Shown here piece after piece: positions 34,652-42,477 of a DNA stretch of 64,000 nucleotides (positions are counted from its first letter, which is position 1; each line of letters begins with the position of its first letter). The stretch comes from Flagellimonas taeanensis (GTDB lineage: Bacteria; Bacteroidota; Bacteroidia; Flavobacteriales; Flavobacteriaceae): positions 62,001 to 126,000 of the forward strand of contig NZ_QXFO01000005.1 of NCBI RefSeq assembly GCF_003584105.1. The letters are read 5' to 3'. The notes below the pieces were generated by a model. It was not told where the DNA came from, made no database searches, and saw only the letters and a program-made list of their open reading frames with translations. The translations under genes were made by a program, and so were the position numbers.

Positions 34652-35122
34652 TCAATCATTTTTTAGTTTTTCGGCCACCCCGTCATAGTATTCTTGCGTC
34701 ACAACCTCAGTCCACGTGGTGGGTTGTTCTCCGCTATATAAAGCCAAATACGTTACATCACTAAATTTGGTGGAGGAATGCCAGTGTTCGATATCTTTTC
34801 CACATTTGATCACATCCCCTTTTTTCAGGATTACAGGCTCATTTCCCTTCTCCTGATAATAAGCATTTCCCTCTACAATGATCAATACCTGGGCAGAACT
34901 ATGTTTGTGCCAGTCCAAAGTGGAGTTGGCCTTAAAGGTTGCTTTTGTGATGTTATAGCCCAATTCGCTGTCATCGTGAATAATGGCATTCAACCAAGCT
35001 TCCCCTATGTAATGGGTGTTCGGCGCTTTTGTGCCCTCTGTCAGATAGGAGTGGACTTGATATGCTGAATTTTGGGAGAATACGGATACGGAAATAAACA
35101 GAAAGAAAATTATTTTTTTCAT
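34652..35122 (-). CDS. Exported cupin-domain protein
   Basis: The 156-aa protein has a signal peptide (MKKIIFFLFISVSVFSQ) and one cupin_2 barrel: motif 1 as LDWHKHSSAQVLIIVEGNAYY (two His of the metal site) and motif 2 as GDVIKCGKDIEHWHSS. A metal-dependent activity or a binding role is possible. It ends in a Lys/Asp-rich tail. The two flanking gaps (34441-34651 and 35123-35186) show nothing else. Confidence 0.88.
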   Translation of the reverse strand: MKKIIFFLFISVSVFSQNSAYQVHSYLTEGTKAPNTHYIGEAWLNAIIHDDSELGYNITKATFKANSTLDWHKHSSAQVLIIVEGNAYYQEKGNEPVILKKGDVIKCGKDIEHWHSSTKFSDVTYLALYSGEQPTTWTEVVTQEYYDGVAEKLKND

Positions 35123-35186
35123 CGGATATCTTTTAGAGTTGTTGTTTTACTCAATTAATTGGATTTCAATCCTTGCGTACAGGCAA

Positions 35187-35666
35187 TTACGAATAGCCAT
35201 TATTGGCAGTAGTTTTTAATTCAGTCAGTTTTTTATAGTCAGAAATTGGGAATTCGTGCCTCCACTTTTCTTTATATCCTTCAATTCCGTTTTCGTCTAA
35301 TATTCTTTTTATTGAATCAAATGCGTTAGAGAAGAAACCTTTTAAAGTTGTTTCACCTTTAAACAGTGATACATATTTATCCGTATCAATCACATATTCA
35401 GTTGCGTAATCCTCATACCATTTTAATTCAATCGAAACTTTGTTGGAATCAATTTTTTCAATCACTAATTGGTGTTCTCCAGGTTCGTCATAGAAGGGAA
35501 TCGCGACCCTTTTTCGGTCGGTCAAAAGTCCGATTATTGCATTGATTATCGAATTCAAAGTATCGTGAAGATATGAGGCATTAAATTCAGTCGAAAAATC
35601 TCTTGATTTAAGCATTCCAATTGCCCAACCGTTTTCTTTTAATATGTAGTCAAATTCAATTTTCAT
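35187..35666 (-). CDS. A+T-rich orphan gene, 159 aa
   Basis: I do not recognise this protein. It is soluble with no signal peptide, begins MKIEFDYILKENGWAIGMLK and has mixed alpha/beta character with a segment LVIEKIDSNKVSIELKWYED. The gene is markedly richer in A+T than its neighbours and uses many AAA, GAA and ATT codons, suggesting acquisition. Similar-looking orphans in Bacteroidota are often immunity-like proteins, but that is only an impression. The 115-bp gap upstream contains GTACGACGCACAACTTG. Confidence 0.7.
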   Translation of the reverse strand: MKIEFDYILKENGWAIGMLKSRDFSTEFNASYLHDTLNSIINAIIGLLTDRKRVAIPFYDEPGEHQLVIEKIDSNKVSIELKWYEDYATEYVIDTDKYVSLFKGETTLKGFFSNAFDSIKRILDENGIEGYKEKWRHEFPISDYKKLTELKTTANNGYS

Positions 35667-35781
35667 CTGGTTGAGTCAGTACGACGCACAACTTGTTTAT
35701 ATGGATGTATTGGGTCATCCGTTATGTTTTTTGGGGAACTTAAAAAATAGTTTGGACGCTGTTGGCCCAAAAACAAAACGC

Positions 35782-36462
35782 CTATTCCATACTGACCGAT
35801 AGTCCGGAAAAGTACAATTTCGTGCCACCTTCGGGGCGGTTGTGCTGCTGTGCCAGCTCCAGTCCTTCAATAGTCACGTAATCTTCCCACGTGGAGACCA
35901 GATTGGGCTCCTCTTGGTTGGATTTTCTATACGCCCATTCCCGGATGATATGATCGTCCTTAAAATAAAGGTCATAGGCATCGCCCGGGGTATAGCCGCC
36001 CTCGTTCTTGTACACAATGGTCAGTTTTTGCATCTGCTCCCCGCTTATGGGCGCAGTGGCCTCGGGAGTGTGCTCATAAGTATAGTTTTTGGCATCCCAC
36101 ATCAGGTTGAAGGGGGCCAAAAGCCAGTACCGGTCGTTGATGAACCCACTATTGGTCTTATAGGCAATGGAATCCATGCTCCCCTTATTGTAGACCAAGG
36201 TGTCCGGCCCGGAAATGGCGGTCACTTCGTTCAGTTTGGGTCTCCAGGCCCAACTGCGCTCAAAGTGCATGGAATCCCTGTCCACATTGAAGGTAAAGGT
36301 GATCTCCTTCACCGATTTCCAGTTTTGGAAACCATGCGCATCCGCCACCAGTTCGGGGACGGTTTTTTCAGGTTCCACAGTCTCTTCCGTTTTTTTGGTT
36401 TCGGTTTTGCAGCCTATCAAAAGGATCAGGGAGCACATTCCAACGAGGTAAACAGTCTTCAT
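35782..36462 (-). CDS. Conserved lipoprotein, possibly DUF6503
   Basis: The 226-aa protein has a lipobox (LILLIGC) followed by a Thr/Glu/Lys linker and then a beta-rich domain beginning ADAHGFQNWKSVKEITFTFN and including NDRYWLLAPFNLMWDA and LTIVYKNEGGYTPGDAYDLY. This resembles the outer-membrane-lipoprotein-like DUF6503 family of Flavobacteriia; the name is from memory and moderately certain. No catalytic motif is visible. It is divergent from the sigma-factor gene at 36548. Confidence 0.75.
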   Translation of the reverse strand: MKTVYLVGMCSLILLIGCKTETKKTEETVEPEKTVPELVADAHGFQNWKSVKEITFTFNVDRDSMHFERSWAWRPKLNEVTAISGPDTLVYNKGSMDSIAYKTNSGFINDRYWLLAPFNLMWDAKNYTYEHTPEATAPISGEQMQKLTIVYKNEGGYTPGDAYDLYFKDDHIIREWAYRKSNQEEPNLVSTWEDYVTIEGLELAQQHNRPEGGTKLYFSGLSVSME

Positions 36463-36497
36463 ATCTGGTTTTTAACCAAATATACCTGAAATTCCCC

Positions 36498-36505
36498 TAT
36501 TTTTG
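36498..36505 (+). promoter_or_regulatory. -7 box of the sigma-factor gene
   Basis: TATTTTTG matches TAnnTTTG and lies 42 nt before the GTG start at 36548. A clear -33 box is not seen. Confidence 0.4.
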
Positions 36506-36547
36506 CGCCCCTTTTTGAAGGATGGCACAAATTAAATCGACCCCGGA

Positions 36548-37177
36548 GTGACTTTTTTTAAAAAACTGTTTCTAATCGTCATAAGTAACCCCGACAAAAC
36601 GTTTTTGGAAGCAGAAGATCTTTATGCCCATCTGTCGGATGAGGAATTAGTGGAACAGATTGTTGCGAGCAATGATCCCTTATTGTTCGAGAAGTTGTAC
36701 GATCGTTATGCCAAGATGGTGTACAACAAATGCTATGGATTTGCAAAATCCGATGATGAAGCCGAGGATTTGACCCAGGATGTTTTTCTACAACTTTTCA
36801 TTAAACTGAGGACGTTCAAGGGAAAATCCAAGTTTTCCACATGGCTCTATTCTTTTACCTATAACTTTTGCGTCAACTATGTCAACCGGAACAAGCAGCG
36901 GAAAATGCGTGATCTATCCGTACAGGTTGAAGAAACGGAATATAAGCTTACGGAAGATGTTCCCGATGAAAGCTTATATGAAATGAAGGCGGACAGACTC
37001 AAAAAAGCCCTGGAGTTGATCACTGCCGAGGATAAGTCCATATTGCTCTTGAAATATCAGGACGGTGCCAGCATAAAGGATATGGTGGAGTTGATGGATA
37101 TAGGGGAGAGCGCCGTGAAAATGCGGTTGAAGAGAGCTAAGGAAAGATTATTGGAAATCTACAATACCCAGGAATAG
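36548..37177 (+). CDS. ECF-type RNA polymerase sigma factor
   Basis: The 209-aa protein has sigma region 2 (LFEKLYDRYAKMVYNKCYGFAKSDDEAEDLTQDVFLQLFIKL split over residues about 45-90, with TFKGKSKFSTWLYSF following) and region 4 (SILLLKYQDGASIKDMVELMDIGESAVKMRLKRAKERL). An N-terminal extension MTFFKKLFLIVISNPDKTF is longer than usual. The start codon is GTG. The stop codon is immediately followed by the ATG of the 62-aa gene. No anti-sigma gene is adjacent. Confidence 0.92.
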   Translation: MTFFKKLFLIVISNPDKTFLEAEDLYAHLSDEELVEQIVASNDPLLFEKLYDRYAKMVYNKCYGFAKSDDEAEDLTQDVFLQLFIKLRTFKGKSKFSTWLYSFTYNFCVNYVNRNKQRKMRDLSVQVEETEYKLTEDVPDESLYEMKADRLKKALELITAEDKSILLLKYQDGASIKDMVELMDIGESAVKMRLKRAKERLLEIYNTQE

Positions 37178-37366
37178 ATGGCAAAGCAACACAAAAACCC
37201 GTTCAAAGAGTTGGAGGCCTCGCTAAGGGAGGCCCCACCCGGTATGAAAAAGAAGGTAATGAACGACATAGCGGCCGCAAAGCTGATCATGGACATGGCC
37301 TCTTTGTTTTCCATCAATTTGGGAAGTGCCTTGCGAAAACTTTTTAGAACACTGGGAGAGAACTGA
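37178..37366 (+). CDS. 62-aa protein coupled to the sigma factor
   Basis: The ATG directly abuts the TAG of the sigma gene. The product begins MAKQHKNPFKELEASLREAP and contains GMKKKVMNDIAAAKLIMDMASLF, predicted to be helical; no membrane segment is convincing. I have the impression that similar short proteins follow this sigma factor in other Flavobacteriia, which with the zero-gap junction argues that it is real. A role in controlling the sigma factor is possible but unproven. Confidence 0.78.
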   Translation: MAKQHKNPFKELEASLREAPPGMKKKVMNDIAAAKLIMDMASLFSINLGSALRKLFRTLGEN

Positions 37367-37403
37367 GAACCTAACAACAACACTATATAAACAAACAACA
37401 ACT

Positions 37404-38231
37404 ATGGAAACAATCAACAATTGGACGAACATTACGTTTGATTCCTTATCGGCCATGGGCAAGGAAATAGCATTGGTTTTTCCCAAGATCATTGGGGCCA
37501 TTGTAATCATGCTACTGGGATGGCTGGTCATTAAAATAGTCCTGTTCCTGTTGGGAAGGATCTTGAGACTGGCCAAGGTGAACCTTCTTAATGATAGGAT
37601 AAATGGTATGGGGCTCACAAGCAAAGGTGATTTTAAGATCGATGTGGCCAAGATTGTCCTCGGCTTTGTCAAATGGCTCTTGATCTTGGTGTTTTTGATC
37701 GTGGTCGCAGATATCCTCAATTGGCATATCATATCGGTCGAGATTGGTAACCTGTTGCATTACCTGCCCCGTTTCTTCAGTGCACTTGCCTTGCTCATGA
37801 TCGGGTTCTACATTGGGAACTTTGTCAAGAATACCGTAAAGCGGCTGTTCGATTCCCTGGAGTTCGGAGGCAGTCACTTGGTGAGCAACCTATTGTTCTA
37901 CGTCATTGTCATCTTTATGTCCGTCACCGCACTCAACCAAGCGGGGGTGGACACCACCATCATCACCAATAATATTACCATGATCATGGGGTCCTTCCTT
38001 TTGGCCTTTGCGCTGGGGGTCGGTCTTGGTTCCAGGGAGATCATTGCGGATATCCTGAGGTCTTTCTATACCCGAAAAACCTATGCGGTAGGGGACATCA
38101 TTGTGATCGGGGATGATGAGGGCACCATAGAATCCATAGACAACAATAGCCTCACTTTGGTCACAGAAAGGGGTAAATTCGTCATCCCGATAAAGGATGT
38201 GGTGTCCCAAAAAGTGGAGATACGCTCCTAA
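37404..38231 (+). CDS. Small-conductance mechanosensitive channel (MscS family)
   Basis: The 275-aa protein has three membrane segments near the N-terminus, the pore-like TM3 region ITMIMGSFLLAFALGVGLGSREIIADILRS (read in two parts around residues 190-220) and the beta domain with YAVGDIIVIGDDEGTIESIDNNSLTLVTERG. It would open under membrane tension at osmotic downshock. The frame is open from 37326 but that part overlaps the 62-aa gene; the ATG at 37404 starts the homology. Confidence 0.9.
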   Translation: METINNWTNITFDSLSAMGKEIALVFPKIIGAIVIMLLGWLVIKIVLFLLGRILRLAKVNLLNDRINGMGLTSKGDFKIDVAKIVLGFVKWLLILVFLIVVADILNWHIISVEIGNLLHYLPRFFSALALLMIGFYIGNFVKNTVKRLFDSLEFGGSHLVSNLLFYVIVIFMSVTALNQAGVDTTIITNNITMIMGSFLLAFALGVGLGSREIIADILRSFYTRKTYAVGDIIVIGDDEGTIESIDNNSLTLVTERGKFVIPIKDVVSQKVEIRS

Positions 38232-38278
38232 ACCGACCATTGTGGCAAACCTGTGGCGAGATTTCCTTGGAATTTGAT

Positions 38279-38286
38279 TATTTTTG
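38279..38286 (+). promoter_or_regulatory. -7 box of clpP
   Basis: TATTTTTG matches TAnnTTTG and lies 20 nt before the clpP ATG at 38307. No clear -33 box is visible. Confidence 0.4.
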
Positions 38287-38306
38287 AGGTTCACAACAAT
38301 TAAAAA

Positions 38307-38855
38307 ATGAGTTCAAAAAAAGGAAAGGTTCAAGAATTGATCCAAGAGAAGTTGCTCGATGAGCGCAAGATATTTTTATGGGGCCAAGTGGATGATGATT
38401 CTGCCAAGCACGTCATAGACCGTTTGCTCTATTTGGATCTTCAAAACCATAAGGAGATCCAATTGATCATCAACAGCCCAGGAGGTTATGTGACCTCGGG
38501 CTTTGCCATTTATGACACCATCAAGCAGATCAAAAGCCCGGTTTCCACCGTTTGTAGCGGACTCGCTGCCTCCATGGGGTCCATTCTTTTGTCCGTGGGC
38601 GAAAAGGGGAGAAGGTTTATCCAGCCCCACGCACGTGTGATGATCCACCAACCCAGTGGCGGTGCAAGGGGACAGGCCTCTAACATCGAGATACAGGCCA
38701 AGGAAATTATCAAGACCAAGGAACTGGGAGCCCGGATCTTGGCGGATAACTGTGGGCAGTCGTTTGAAAAGGTCATGAAAGATTTTGACCGTGATTACTG
38801 GCTGGGCGCCGAAGAATCTGTTGAGTACGGCATTGTGGATCAGATTTTGAAATAG
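38307..38855 (+). CDS. ClpP-like ATP-dependent protease proteolytic subunit
   Basis: The 182-aa serine protease has a full catalytic triad: Ser89 (GLAASMGSI), His114 (MIHQPSGG) and Asp163 (FDRDYWLGAEE), with the INSPGG oxyanion segment at 55-60. It is shorter at the N-terminus than main ClpP (about 195-220 aa) and has no clpX beside it, so it is probably a second ClpP. It has its own promoter-like -7 box and terminator. Confidence 0.93.
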   Translation: MSSKKGKVQELIQEKLLDERKIFLWGQVDDDSAKHVIDRLLYLDLQNHKEIQLIINSPGGYVTSGFAIYDTIKQIKSPVSTVCSGLAASMGSILLSVGEKGRRFIQPHARVMIHQPSGGARGQASNIEIQAKEIIKTKELGARILADNCGQSFEKVMKDFDRDYWLGAEESVEYGIVDQILK

Positions 38856-38876
38856 AATCCATAAATACTAAAAGGG

Positions 38877-38914
38877 AAAAAGTCCTTCGCAAATTTTTGA
38901 GAAGGACTTTTTTC
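38877..38914 (+). terminator. Terminator after clpP
   Basis: AAAAAGTCCTTC (38877-38888) pairs with GAAGGACTTTTT (38901-38912) around a 12-nt loop, ending in a T-run. The remaining gap 38915-39135 holds the kmo promoter region and no gene I can support. Confidence 0.85.
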
Positions 38915-39094
38915 ATATATATGGACGCCGAAGCGGGATATTTGTTATATATACGGTGGTCTCCGAGCAAAGGGATTTCCAAGGAATGTTAAAAATTCTT
39001 AAACATGGCCGTGGTGGATTCCATCAACCTTTCATAGGCTTGGACAAGAATTGTATAAAGCCATAAGTTGCAGGGAACGCAAATGAAAAATCCG

Positions 39095-39102
39095 TATTTT
39101 TG
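39095..39102 (+). promoter_or_regulatory. -7 box of kmo
   Basis: TATTTTTG matches TAnnTTTG, 33 nt before the kmo ATG. Its context CGTATTTTTGAAGC is identical over 14 bases to the kynU upstream region at 27327-27340. Confidence 0.45.
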
Positions 39103-39135
39103 AAGCTTAACTAGAATTGGCCCAGTTGGGCATTT

Positions 39136-40485
39136 ATGGCACAGACTCCCAAAAATATCGCCATCATCGGTTCCGGATTGGTGGGCTCGCTCTTGGCAAT
39201 TTATCTTCGAAAAAAAGGACACTCCGTCACGGTTTTTGACAGGAGACCCGATATCAGGACCATCAAATTTTCGGGTCGATCCATCAACCTGGCCATGAGC
39301 AATAGGGGATGGCGCTCCTTGGAACAAGTAGGTCTTGAGGCAAAAATCAAGGAAATAGCGATTCCTTTGGACAAGCGTGCCATGCACGTGAACGACAAGC
39401 CGGTGTATTTTCAGAAATATGGTAAGGAAGGGGAGGCCATTTGGTCCATTTCCCGAGGGATCCTGAACAAGCGCATGATCGATTTGGCGGAAGAGGAAGG
39501 TACCGAGTTCCGCTTCAATGAAAAAGTATGGGACATTGACCTTCCCACGGCACGACTATATACGGGCGAATCCGAAAAAGGGGAATGGAAGGAATATCAG
39601 TATGACCTCGTGTTTGGATGCGATGGCGCCTTTTCAAGGGTCAGGCATAAGATGCAGCGCCAGAGCAGGTTCGATTATTCCCAAGATTTTATTGATGTGG
39701 GCTATAAGGAACTGACCATTCCAGCCAATGAGGACGGCACCCACAAATTGGACAAAAACTCCTTCCACATATGGCCAAGAGGCCAGTTTATGCTCATCGC
39801 CATGCCCAATGTGGATGGCAGCTTCACCTGTACCCTCTTTTTACCTTTTGAAGGGAAAGTGTCTTTCGAGAGCATTGCAACGGAAGACGATGCCCGCGTA
39901 TTTTTCAAGGAATATTTCCCCAATGTGCAAAAAGATATCGAGAACCTGACCAAGGATTTCTTCAACAACCCTACAAGTGCCATGGTCACCATGAAGTGCT
40001 ATCCGTGGACCTATTGGAACAAAGTGGCCCTGGTCGGGGATTCCGCGCATGCGATTGTACCCTTTTACGGACAGGGCATGAACGCTGGCTTTGAGGACAT
40101 TTATAGGCTCGATAAGTTGATGGAATCCCACGGGGACGATTGGGATACCATTTTTTCAACCTATCAAAAAGAGCGCAAGCCCAATGCAGATGCGATTGCG
40201 GAGCTGAGTTACAGAAATTTTGTGGAAATGAGCAGTAAAACGGCCGACCCCAAATTTCTATTGCAAAAAAAGATAGAGAAGCATTTTGCGGCAAAACATC
40301 CCGAGAAGTGGGTGCCGGTCTATAGTAGGGTCACTTTTTCCGAAAGACCTTATGCGGAGGCATTGGCCATTGGGGACCAGCAGGAAAAGATCATGAAGGA
40401 GGTGATGGGAATGTCCCTTATCGAAGAAAAATGGGACTCCCAGGAAGTGGAGGACAAGATATTGGAACTGCTGGGGGAGGAATAA
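39136..40485 (+). CDS. kmo: Kynurenine 3-monooxygenase
   Basis: KMO is an FAD enzyme using NADPH and O2 to make 3-hydroxykynurenine. The 449-aa sequence shows the FAD motif GSGLVG at 12-17 followed by VTVFDRRPD, the family motif FSGRSINLAMSNRGW, LVFGCDGAFSRVR and the second FAD motif LVGDSAHAIVPFYGQGMNAGFED. A hydrophobic C-terminal anchor, present in eukaryotic KMO, is absent. It is monocistronic and has its own terminator. Confidence 0.97.
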   Translation: MAQTPKNIAIIGSGLVGSLLAIYLRKKGHSVTVFDRRPDIRTIKFSGRSINLAMSNRGWRSLEQVGLEAKIKEIAIPLDKRAMHVNDKPVYFQKYGKEGEAIWSISRGILNKRMIDLAEEEGTEFRFNEKVWDIDLPTARLYTGESEKGEWKEYQYDLVFGCDGAFSRVRHKMQRQSRFDYSQDFIDVGYKELTIPANEDGTHKLDKNSFHIWPRGQFMLIAMPNVDGSFTCTLFLPFEGKVSFESIATEDDARVFFKEYFPNVQKDIENLTKDFFNNPTSAMVTMKCYPWTYWNKVALVGDSAHAIVPFYGQGMNAGFEDIYRLDKLMESHGDDWDTIFSTYQKERKPNADAIAELSYRNFVEMSSKTADPKFLLQKKIEKHFAAKHPEKWVPVYSRVTFSERPYAEALAIGDQQEKIMKEVMGMSLIEEKWDSQEVEDKILELLGEE

Positions 40486-40503
40486 AGCAAAACAGAAACC
40501 AAC

Positions 40504-40534
40504 AAAAAAGCCACCCAAAGGGTGGCTTTTTTTT
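40504..40534 (+). terminator. Terminator between kmo and the convergent gene
   Basis: CCACCC (40511-40516) pairs with GGGTGG (40520-40525), flanked by an A-run with G before and C with eight T residues after. The flanking A and T runs make it usable from both strands, which suits the convergent gene ending at 40551. Confidence 0.88.
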
Positions 40535-40550
40535 ATCTGGTGGAATGCAA

Positions 40551-41330
40551 TTAAAACTTAGCGAAAAGTTCTTGCATTTTTTCCTGTTCTTCCTCGGCCA
40601 AAAGCGGGTCGACCAAAATCCTACCACTGTGCTCATCGGTGATGATCTTCTTGCGGGAAGCGATCTCTACCTGTACTTGTGGGGGGATGGTGAAGAAAGA
40701 ACCTCCTGAGGCTCCACGCTCCACAGCAACTACAGCAAGACCGTTTTTCACATTGTGGCGTATCCTTTTATAGGCTTGTACCAATCTGTCCTCGATCTTG
40801 TCCTCGTATTCCTCTGATTTTTTCAAAAGGGCTTTTTCCTCTTTTTCGGTTTCGGCCAAAATAGCGTCCAATTCCCCTTTTTTATGCTTTAGGTGTCCCT
40901 CACGCTCGGTCAGTTTGTCCTTGGTTTGGGCAATCACCTCTTTTTTCTGCTCAATCTGCGCCTTGAACTCCTTGATGTTCTTTTCGGCCAGTTGGATCTC
41001 CAGTTCTTGGAACTCCACTTCCTTGGTCAACGAATTGAACTCACGGCTGTTCCTGACGTTCTTTTGCTGCTCGTTGTATTTTTTGATAAGTGTTTTGGAC
41101 TCATCGATAAGGTTTTTCTTGGCAGTGATCTCAAAATTGATGGTCTCAAGATCGGTCTTCAACTTGTCCAACCTAGTCCTAAGGCCATGGACCTCATCCT
41201 CCAAATCCTGTACTTCCAAAGGCAGTTCGCCCCTTATGTTGCGTATTTCATCAACCCTGGAATCGATAAGCTGCAAATCGTACAGAGCTCTCAATTTTTC
41301 CTCCACGGTGCTTTCTTTCTTGTTCGCCAT
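40551..41330 (-). CDS. Coiled-coil 'C4-type zinc ribbon' protein lacking its cysteines
   Basis: The 259-aa protein is a long coiled coil (about residues 30-180; LKTDLETINFEITAKKNLI and similar heptads) followed by the C-terminal domain seen in Bacteroidota and CT398/YbgI-linked proteins. The usual ribbon reads C-G-G-C...C-E-x-C-G-R; here the same positions are GASGGSFFTIPPQ and TDEHSGRIL. I find no cysteine in the whole protein, so zinc cannot be bound in the usual way. The gene lies 5 nt behind the NIF3-like gene. Function is unknown. Confidence 0.9.
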   Translation of the reverse strand: MANKKESTVEEKLRALYDLQLIDSRVDEIRNIRGELPLEVQDLEDEVHGLRTRLDKLKTDLETINFEITAKKNLIDESKTLIKKYNEQQKNVRNSREFNSLTKEVEFQELEIQLAEKNIKEFKAQIEQKKEVIAQTKDKLTEREGHLKHKKGELDAILAETEKEEKALLKKSEEYEDKIEDRLVQAYKRIRHNVKNGLAVVAVERGASGGSFFTIPPQVQVEIASRKKIITDEHSGRILVDPLLAEEEQEKMQELFAKF

Positions 41331-41335
41331 ATAAT

Positions 41336-42430
41336 TTATAGATACTTGATGGGATTCGTAATACTCTCTGATAAAGCGACTGCAAAATTAGGAATTTTTT
41401 TTGTAAGATGATCAACCAATAAATCTTTTGTAAACTGCTCAGTTTCAAAGTGCCCAATATCGGCGATGACGATTTGGTCCTCGGCTTCAAAAAACTGGTG
41501 GTATTTAATGTCGGCCGTAATGAAAACATCGGCCCCGGCACGCTTTGCCGCAGCTATGGCAAAGGCACCACTGCCCCCCAGAACGGCCACTTTCCTGACC
41601 TTTTTGCCCAACAGCCGGGTGTGCCTCACCACAGAAGCCCCCATCCGCTCTTTGACCAATAGTAAAAAATCCCTTTCGTTCATCTCATGTTCCAAAGTGC
41701 CTACCATGCCCATGCCCATGTCTTGGTTGGTGTTTTCCAAGGTGACCACTTCATGGGCCACTTCTTCATAAGGATGGGCCTCAAAAAGGGCCTCCAATAT
41801 TTTCTTTTCCTTTTCAAAAGTATAGATCACATTGATCTGCGTTTCCTTTTCAAAATGTACCTCCCCAATTTTTCCCACAGCAGGATTGGCATTGCTGCCC
41901 GCTTTGAAGCTCCCGGTGCCCTCGAGACTATAGCTGCAGTTACTGTATTTGCCGATTTCACCTGCCCCAACGGCAAAAAGCGCATCTTTCACCTTTTCGG
42001 CATCTTTCAAAGGGGCATAGGTGGTCAGTTTTTTTATGGCACCTTTTCTAGGAATGAGGATCTTAGGATGTTTGATGTCCAAAACCTCGCAGATTTTCGC
42101 ATTGACCCCCATAATGCTATTGTCCAGGGCAGTGTGCATGCTGTAGATGGCGATGTTGTGGGTAACGGCCTTCATCACCACTCGTTCCACATAGGTACTC
42201 CCGGTAAGTTTTTTGAGGCCACTGAAGATGATGGGGTGGAAGCTCACGATCATGTTGTATTGCTTCTCGATGGCTTCGTCCACTACATTTTCAAGGGTAT
42301 CCAGCGTCACCAACACGCCCTTCACGGGCATGTTCGGGTTTCCCACCAATAGTCCCACGTTGTCAAAATCCTCGGCATGTGCCAAGGGAGCGAGCTCTTC
42401 CAGTATTTTTGTGATGTCCTGTACGGTCAT
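41336..42430 (-). CDS. NIF3-like dinuclear metal centre protein
   Basis: The 364-aa protein has the NIF3 start (APLAHAEDFDNVGLLVGN), metal ligands in VSFHPIIFSGLKKL and YSMHTALDNSIMGVN, a middle PII/CutA-like insertion (about 120-235, ALFEAHPYEEVAHEV), and the second half with DVFITADIKYHQFFEAED and IADIGHFETEQF. Family members form hexameric rings; a GTP cyclohydrolase-I-like label sometimes attached is not well supported. It begins divergently from lpxK. Confidence 0.93.
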   Translation of the reverse strand: MTVQDITKILEELAPLAHAEDFDNVGLLVGNPNMPVKGVLVTLDTLENVVDEAIEKQYNMIVSFHPIIFSGLKKLTGSTYVERVVMKAVTHNIAIYSMHTALDNSIMGVNAKICEVLDIKHPKILIPRKGAIKKLTTYAPLKDAEKVKDALFAVGAGEIGKYSNCSYSLEGTGSFKAGSNANPAVGKIGEVHFEKETQINVIYTFEKEKKILEALFEAHPYEEVAHEVVTLENTNQDMGMGMVGTLEHEMNERDFLLLVKERMGASVVRHTRLLGKKVRKVAVLGGSGAFAIAAAKRAGADVFITADIKYHQFFEAEDQIVIADIGHFETEQFTKDLLVDHLTKKIPNFAVALSESITNPIKYL

Positions 42431-42477
42431 TTTAAAATTCTTAATCGCCTAAAGATAAAATATTATATTTTCGTTCA

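Noticed and set aside
38989..39135. Possible gene remnant on the minus strand ending AYERLMESTTAMFKNF
   Set aside because: The end looks protein-like, but no start or homologous body is found and the frame runs antisense into kmo. Treated as chance.
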